Shown: one piece after another, positions 61,715 to 64,000 of the stretch
Layout: every line of letters starts with the position of its first letter
Numbering within the stretch: the stretch's first letter is position 1
From: Arthrobacter sunyaminii
GTDB taxonomy: Bacteria; Actinomycetota; Actinomycetes; Actinomycetales; Micrococcaceae
Length of the DNA: 64,000 bases
Reading direction: 5' to 3'
Assembly: GCF_018866305.1 (NCBI RefSeq)
Contig: NZ_CP076456.1
Span: 3,224,001-3,288,000 of the forward strand
The notes under the pieces: generated by a model
Seen by the model: only the letters and a program-made list of their open reading frames with translations
What the model was told of the DNA's origin: nothing
The model's database searches: none
Position numbers and translations under genes: made by a program

Positions 61715-62278
61715 ATGTCGCAACGCGGGGAACTCGTAGTTCTCGTGGATTCGGATGGCACGCCCGTCGGAACGCAGGAAAAATCAACGGTCCACACAAC
61801 TAATACGCCCCTGCATTTGGCGTTTTCCACTCATGTGTTTAACCGCGCCGGACAAATGCTCGTAACCCGGCGGGCCTTAAGCAAGCTGACTTGGCCGGGA
61901 GTGTGGACCAATTCCTTCTGCGGGCATCCCGGTCCCGGCGAAGCCACAGAAGACGCCGCCATCCGCCGGGCGGACAGGGAGCTGGGCCTGACACTGGTCC
62001 GGGACCAGCTTGACCTTCGGCTGCCGGATTTCCGCTACCGCGCGGTGGATGCCTCAGGAATCGTGGAGCACGAGATCTGTCCTGTCTACACGGCGGTCAC
62101 GGACGTAGATCCCGTGCCTGCTGCGGACGAAGTCATGGACTGGAAGTGGGCGGATCCGCTCGCGCTGGCCGAGGCCGTGCGCCTGACCCCATGGGCCTTC
62201 AGCCCCTGGCTGGTGCTGCAGTTGCCCCTGCTCTATCCGGAGGTATTCGCGGGCCGCGGTTCCTCCGTGCCGGCATAG
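61715..62278 (+). CDS. idi: Isopentenyl-diphosphate delta-isomerase, type 1
   Basis: 187 aa from ATG 61715, preceded by GGAGGAG. Nudix-fold isomerase: LVDSDGTPVGTQEKSTVH, LHLAFSTHVFN (metal histidines), TWPGVWTNSFCGHPGPGE with catalytic Cys69, and EHEICPVYTA with Glu118 and Glu120. Interconverts IPP and DMAPP, supplying DMAPP to CrtE and CrtEb. Divergent from crtE; the last 46 bases overlap the convergent glycosyltransferase gene. Confidence 0.95.
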   Translation: MSQRGELVVLVDSDGTPVGTQEKSTVHTTNTPLHLAFSTHVFNRAGQMLVTRRALSKLTWPGVWTNSFCGHPGPGEATEDAAIRRADRELGLTLVRDQLDLRLPDFRYRAVDASGIVEHEICPVYTAVTDVDPVPAADEVMDWKWADPLALAEAVRLTPWAFSPWLVLQLPLLYPEVFAGRGSSVPA

Positions 62279-63018
62279 GCCGCAAAGGAGAGCCGGCGGG
62301 GCCAGCGAACCCACGGCGCTTCAGCGGGCCAGTGTGCCCACAGGGTGTGAAAGGCCCGGCGGAACCGGCGGATGACGTTCGCGGTTCCGATCAGCGCCCG
62401 CGGGGCCATGCCCACCACTAAGGTCCGTTCAAAGCGGCACCGGTAGCGCTGGCCCATATGCAGACTGAGGCAGACGTCGTCGTGCATTTCCGTATCGCTG
62501 CGGTGCACCTCGGAGCGGATCTCACACCACGCTGAACGGCGCAGGGCGAGGTTGGAGCCGAAGAGCGGCAGATGCCCCATGGCGAGACCCATGGCCAGGT
62601 AATAGGACCCGAGGTACAACACACTGAGCACAGCGCCAACCGGCCTGCGGAAGCCGTAGAAGGAGCCGGGCCCGGAGAGCGCCGCGAGGGCGGGATCGGC
62701 GCGGAAGGATTGTGCTATCTGCTGAATCCAGTCCGGCGGCAGCACGCAGTCGGCGTCGCACCGCGCAATGATGTCTCCTGTCGCGGCGTCGTAGCCGGCG
62801 GCAGCTGCGGCCGGAATTCCGCGTTCCCCCTCAAACACCACGCGGGCACCAAACCGGCGTGCGACGGCGGCGCTGGCATCAGTGCTGTTGTTGTCCACCA
62901 CCACGATTTCAAGCGGCGGCACCGATTGTCCGGCGAGGGAGGCCAAGCACCCCTGGAGGGCGGCCGCGTCATTCAAACAGGGGATCACCACGCTGACTGA
63001 GGGCAGGGCGGCAGACAT
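62233..63018 (-). CDS. Family 2 glycosyltransferase
   Basis: 261 aa. GT-A fold: SVSVVIPCLNDAAALQGCLASLAGQ at the N-terminus, VVVDNNSTDASAAVARRFGA, the D-x-D-type RCDADCVLPPDWI and a downstream MHDDVCLS acidic motif. One or two hydrophobic stretches (AVLSVLYLGSYYLAMGLAMG) suggest membrane association. Similar glycosyltransferases lie next to C50 carotenoid genes in relatives and may make decaprenoxanthin glucosides; this is context-based. Its 3' end overlaps that of idi by 46 bases. Confidence 0.85.
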   Translation of the reverse strand: MSAALPSVSVVIPCLNDAAALQGCLASLAGQSVPPLEIVVVDNNSTDASAAVARRFGARVVFEGERGIPAAAAAGYDAATGDIIARCDADCVLPPDWIQQIAQSFRADPALAALSGPGSFYGFRRPVGAVLSVLYLGSYYLAMGLAMGHLPLFGSNLALRRSAWCEIRSEVHRSDTEMHDDVCLSLHMGQRYRCRFERTLVVGMAPRALIGTANVIRRFRRAFHTLWAHWPAEAPWVRWPRRLSFAAYAGTEEPRPANTSG

Positions 63019-63117
63019 GGGGGAAGTCTACCGGGACCGGCATCCGTCTGGGACACGGCGGACCTCCCGGATGCTGCTCGTCTGCCGCCGGGCTGCACGC
63101 TGCGCTACCGTGAATTC

Positions 63118-63756
63118 ATGATTGACGCCCTCCTCCGCCGTCCCGCGGGTTCCGGAGAGTTCTTCGCTGACGGGGTGCGCCTGGCCGTCCTGTTCAGCCT
63201 CGCTGCAGCTCTCCTCTGGTACGGCCCGGTGGACGTGGCCCTGTTTTTCCTCGTTCTGGGGGGAACGCTGGTCTCACGTTCCCTGAACATCTCCCGGCTT
63301 TTTGACGGGCTCTACGGGCTGACGCTGCTGGCCGCGGCATGGAGCAGCGTCCTGGACGTGTACGCGCGGGTGGGCTGGTGGGACCTTCCGGTGCACTTCG
63401 CCGCCACCGGTGTCATAGCCGGCATGACGTACTTCCTGCTGTCCCGCCTCGGTGTGATTTCCGTTCCCGAGCGTCGCCCCGCGCCTCCCGCAGCCCGGCT
63501 GGCCGTGCCGGTGCTCGTTTTCGCCCTGGGGCTGGCCGTGAGCGTGTTGTGGGAACTGGGCGAGTGGTGGGGCAACTCCTTTGTGGACGCCGCCATCAAC
63601 GTGGGCTACCAGGACACCATGGGTGACCTGGTAGCCGGCGGATTGGGCTCGCTGCTCGCCGGCGTCGTGATGGATCAGATGATCCGGCGGAACCCGGAAT
63701 CAGCAGCTCAAGCATCAGGTGCCGGTTCGCCGCTGCAGCGCCGCCTCCACCGCTGA
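63118..63756 (+). CDS. YjdF/DUF2238-like membrane protein
   Basis: 212 aa with about six transmembrane segments (LAVLFSLAAALLWYG, VALFFLVLGGTLV, LTLLAAAWSSVLDVYARVGWWDLPVHFAATG and others). The acidic pattern WELGEWWGNSF followed by YQDTMGDLVAGGLGSLLAGVVMDQM matches the DUF2238 (YjdF) family, whose role is unknown. The conserved Glu, Asp and His residues in membrane segments would suit metal or substrate binding, but that is speculation. The 3' end overlaps the convergent ABC permease gene by 42 bases. Confidence 0.75.
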   Translation: MIDALLRRPAGSGEFFADGVRLAVLFSLAAALLWYGPVDVALFFLVLGGTLVSRSLNISRLFDGLYGLTLLAAAWSSVLDVYARVGWWDLPVHFAATGVIAGMTYFLLSRLGVISVPERRPAPPAARLAVPVLVFALGLAVSVLWELGEWWGNSFVDAAINVGYQDTMGDLVAGGLGSLLAGVVMDQMIRRNPESAAQASGAGSPLQRRLHR

Positions 63757-64000
63757 TACCAGCGCGTAAAGCACGATCGACGCAAGGGTCACGACGACGA
63801 CGCCGGCCCAGACCTGGTCATACCGGGCACGGGAAACGGCTGACACGATCCCGTAGCCTATCCCCTGGCCGGTTGCCAGCCATTCGGCCAGCAGCGCTCC
63901 CGTCAGTGCTCCCGGAATCGACACCCGCAGAGCCGTGAAAAAAGCCGGCGCAGCGGAGGGCAGTGCCACCTTCCGGAAGGCGTCCAGCCGGCTGCCGCCG
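63715..64000 (-). CDS. ABC transporter permease, C-terminal part (5' end beyond window)
   Basis: About 95 codons are visible; the frame continues past the right edge without a stop, so the N-terminus is missing here. The EAA loop reads GGSRLDAFRKVALPSAAPAFFTALRVS, followed by EWLATGQGIGYGIVSAVSRARYD and VVVVTLASIVLYALVSAVEAAL, typical of SsuC/TauC/ThiX-type permeases for sulfonates, nitrate or pyrimidine precursors. The substrate-binding and ATPase genes presumably lie outside. Confidence 0.85.
   Translation of the reverse strand, partial: GGSRLDAFRKVALPSAAPAFFTALRVSIPGALTGALLAEWLATGQGIGYGIVSAVSRARYDQVWAGVVVVTLASIVLYALVSAVEAALQRRTGT

Overview
The window is a GC-rich (roughly two-thirds G+C by eye), densely coded chromosomal segment from an actinobacterium, almost certainly a member of the Micrococcaceae close to Arthrobacter. 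The evidence is a GlnR-type nitrogen regulator beside mycothiol synthase (mshD), a MutT1-type Nudix/histidine-phosphatase fusion, PucR regulators, frequent GTG/TTG starts, and a complete C50 carotenoid (decaprenoxanthin-type) operon. There is no rRNA operon, prophage, insertion sequence or CRISPR array. Three tRNA genes are present: Met(CAT), Thr(GGT) and Tyr(GTA).

Layout. 1-13.9 kb is housekeeping: the tail of a membrane protein, glnR, mshD, ppk, mutT1-like, ferritin (with an IdeR/DtxR-like box in front), a DUF1648 protein, thyA-folA-asd, an unknown gene, then on the minus strand murB with two MaoC dehydratases and a small membrane protein, a DUF2797 protein and a PfpI/DJ-1 protein. 14-31.5 kb is accessory and catabolic: an orphan ParA-like ATPase; a four-gene operon (MHS transporter, TPP enzyme, amidohydrolase, M20 amidase) divergent from a PucR-type regulator; and a second cluster (APC permease, aldehyde dehydrogenase, glutaryl-CoA dehydrogenase, class III aminotransferase, divergent PucR regulator, CoA-transferase). 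The second cluster reads as a gabTDP-like operon retooled for 5-aminovalerate/glutarate. 31.6-51.8 kb is mixed: tRNAs, a Ser/Thr kinase with a GAF domain, a DEAD-box helicase, a MOSC protein, a GT87 mannosyltransferase-like protein, an amidohydrolase, metB-cbs (transsulfuration), an AlkA-like glycosylase, an ammonium transporter with a P-II-like tail, formaldehyde dehydrogenase, thioredoxin, tRNA-Tyr, yajQ, a phosphatase, htpX and an exporter. 52-64 kb holds an MBL hydrolase, two coupled alpha/beta hydrolases, a Fur-family regulator with a near-ideal palindromic operator followed by katA, then crtE-B-I-Ye-Yf-Eb, divergent idi, a family 2 glycosyltransferase, a YjdF-like membrane protein and the end of an ABC permease.

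How the genes work together. idi and crtE supply GGPP; crtB and crtI make lycopene; crtEb adds two C5 units; crtYe/crtYf cyclise the ends; the neighbouring glycosyltransferase may glucosylate the product. GlnR may control the distant amt gene. The Fur-type repressor very probably controls itself and katA. The catabolic block at 15-31 kb probably serves amino-acid or amide-derived carbon and nitrogen sources, each arm with its own PucR regulator.

The least ordinary items are the Amt/P-II-like fusion, whose T-loop tyrosine is replaced by phenylalanine and whose ATP-binding B-loop is missing; the ParA-like ATPase with a KGGANKT Walker motif; the kinase-GAF fusion; the glutarate cluster; and several intergenic palindromes.
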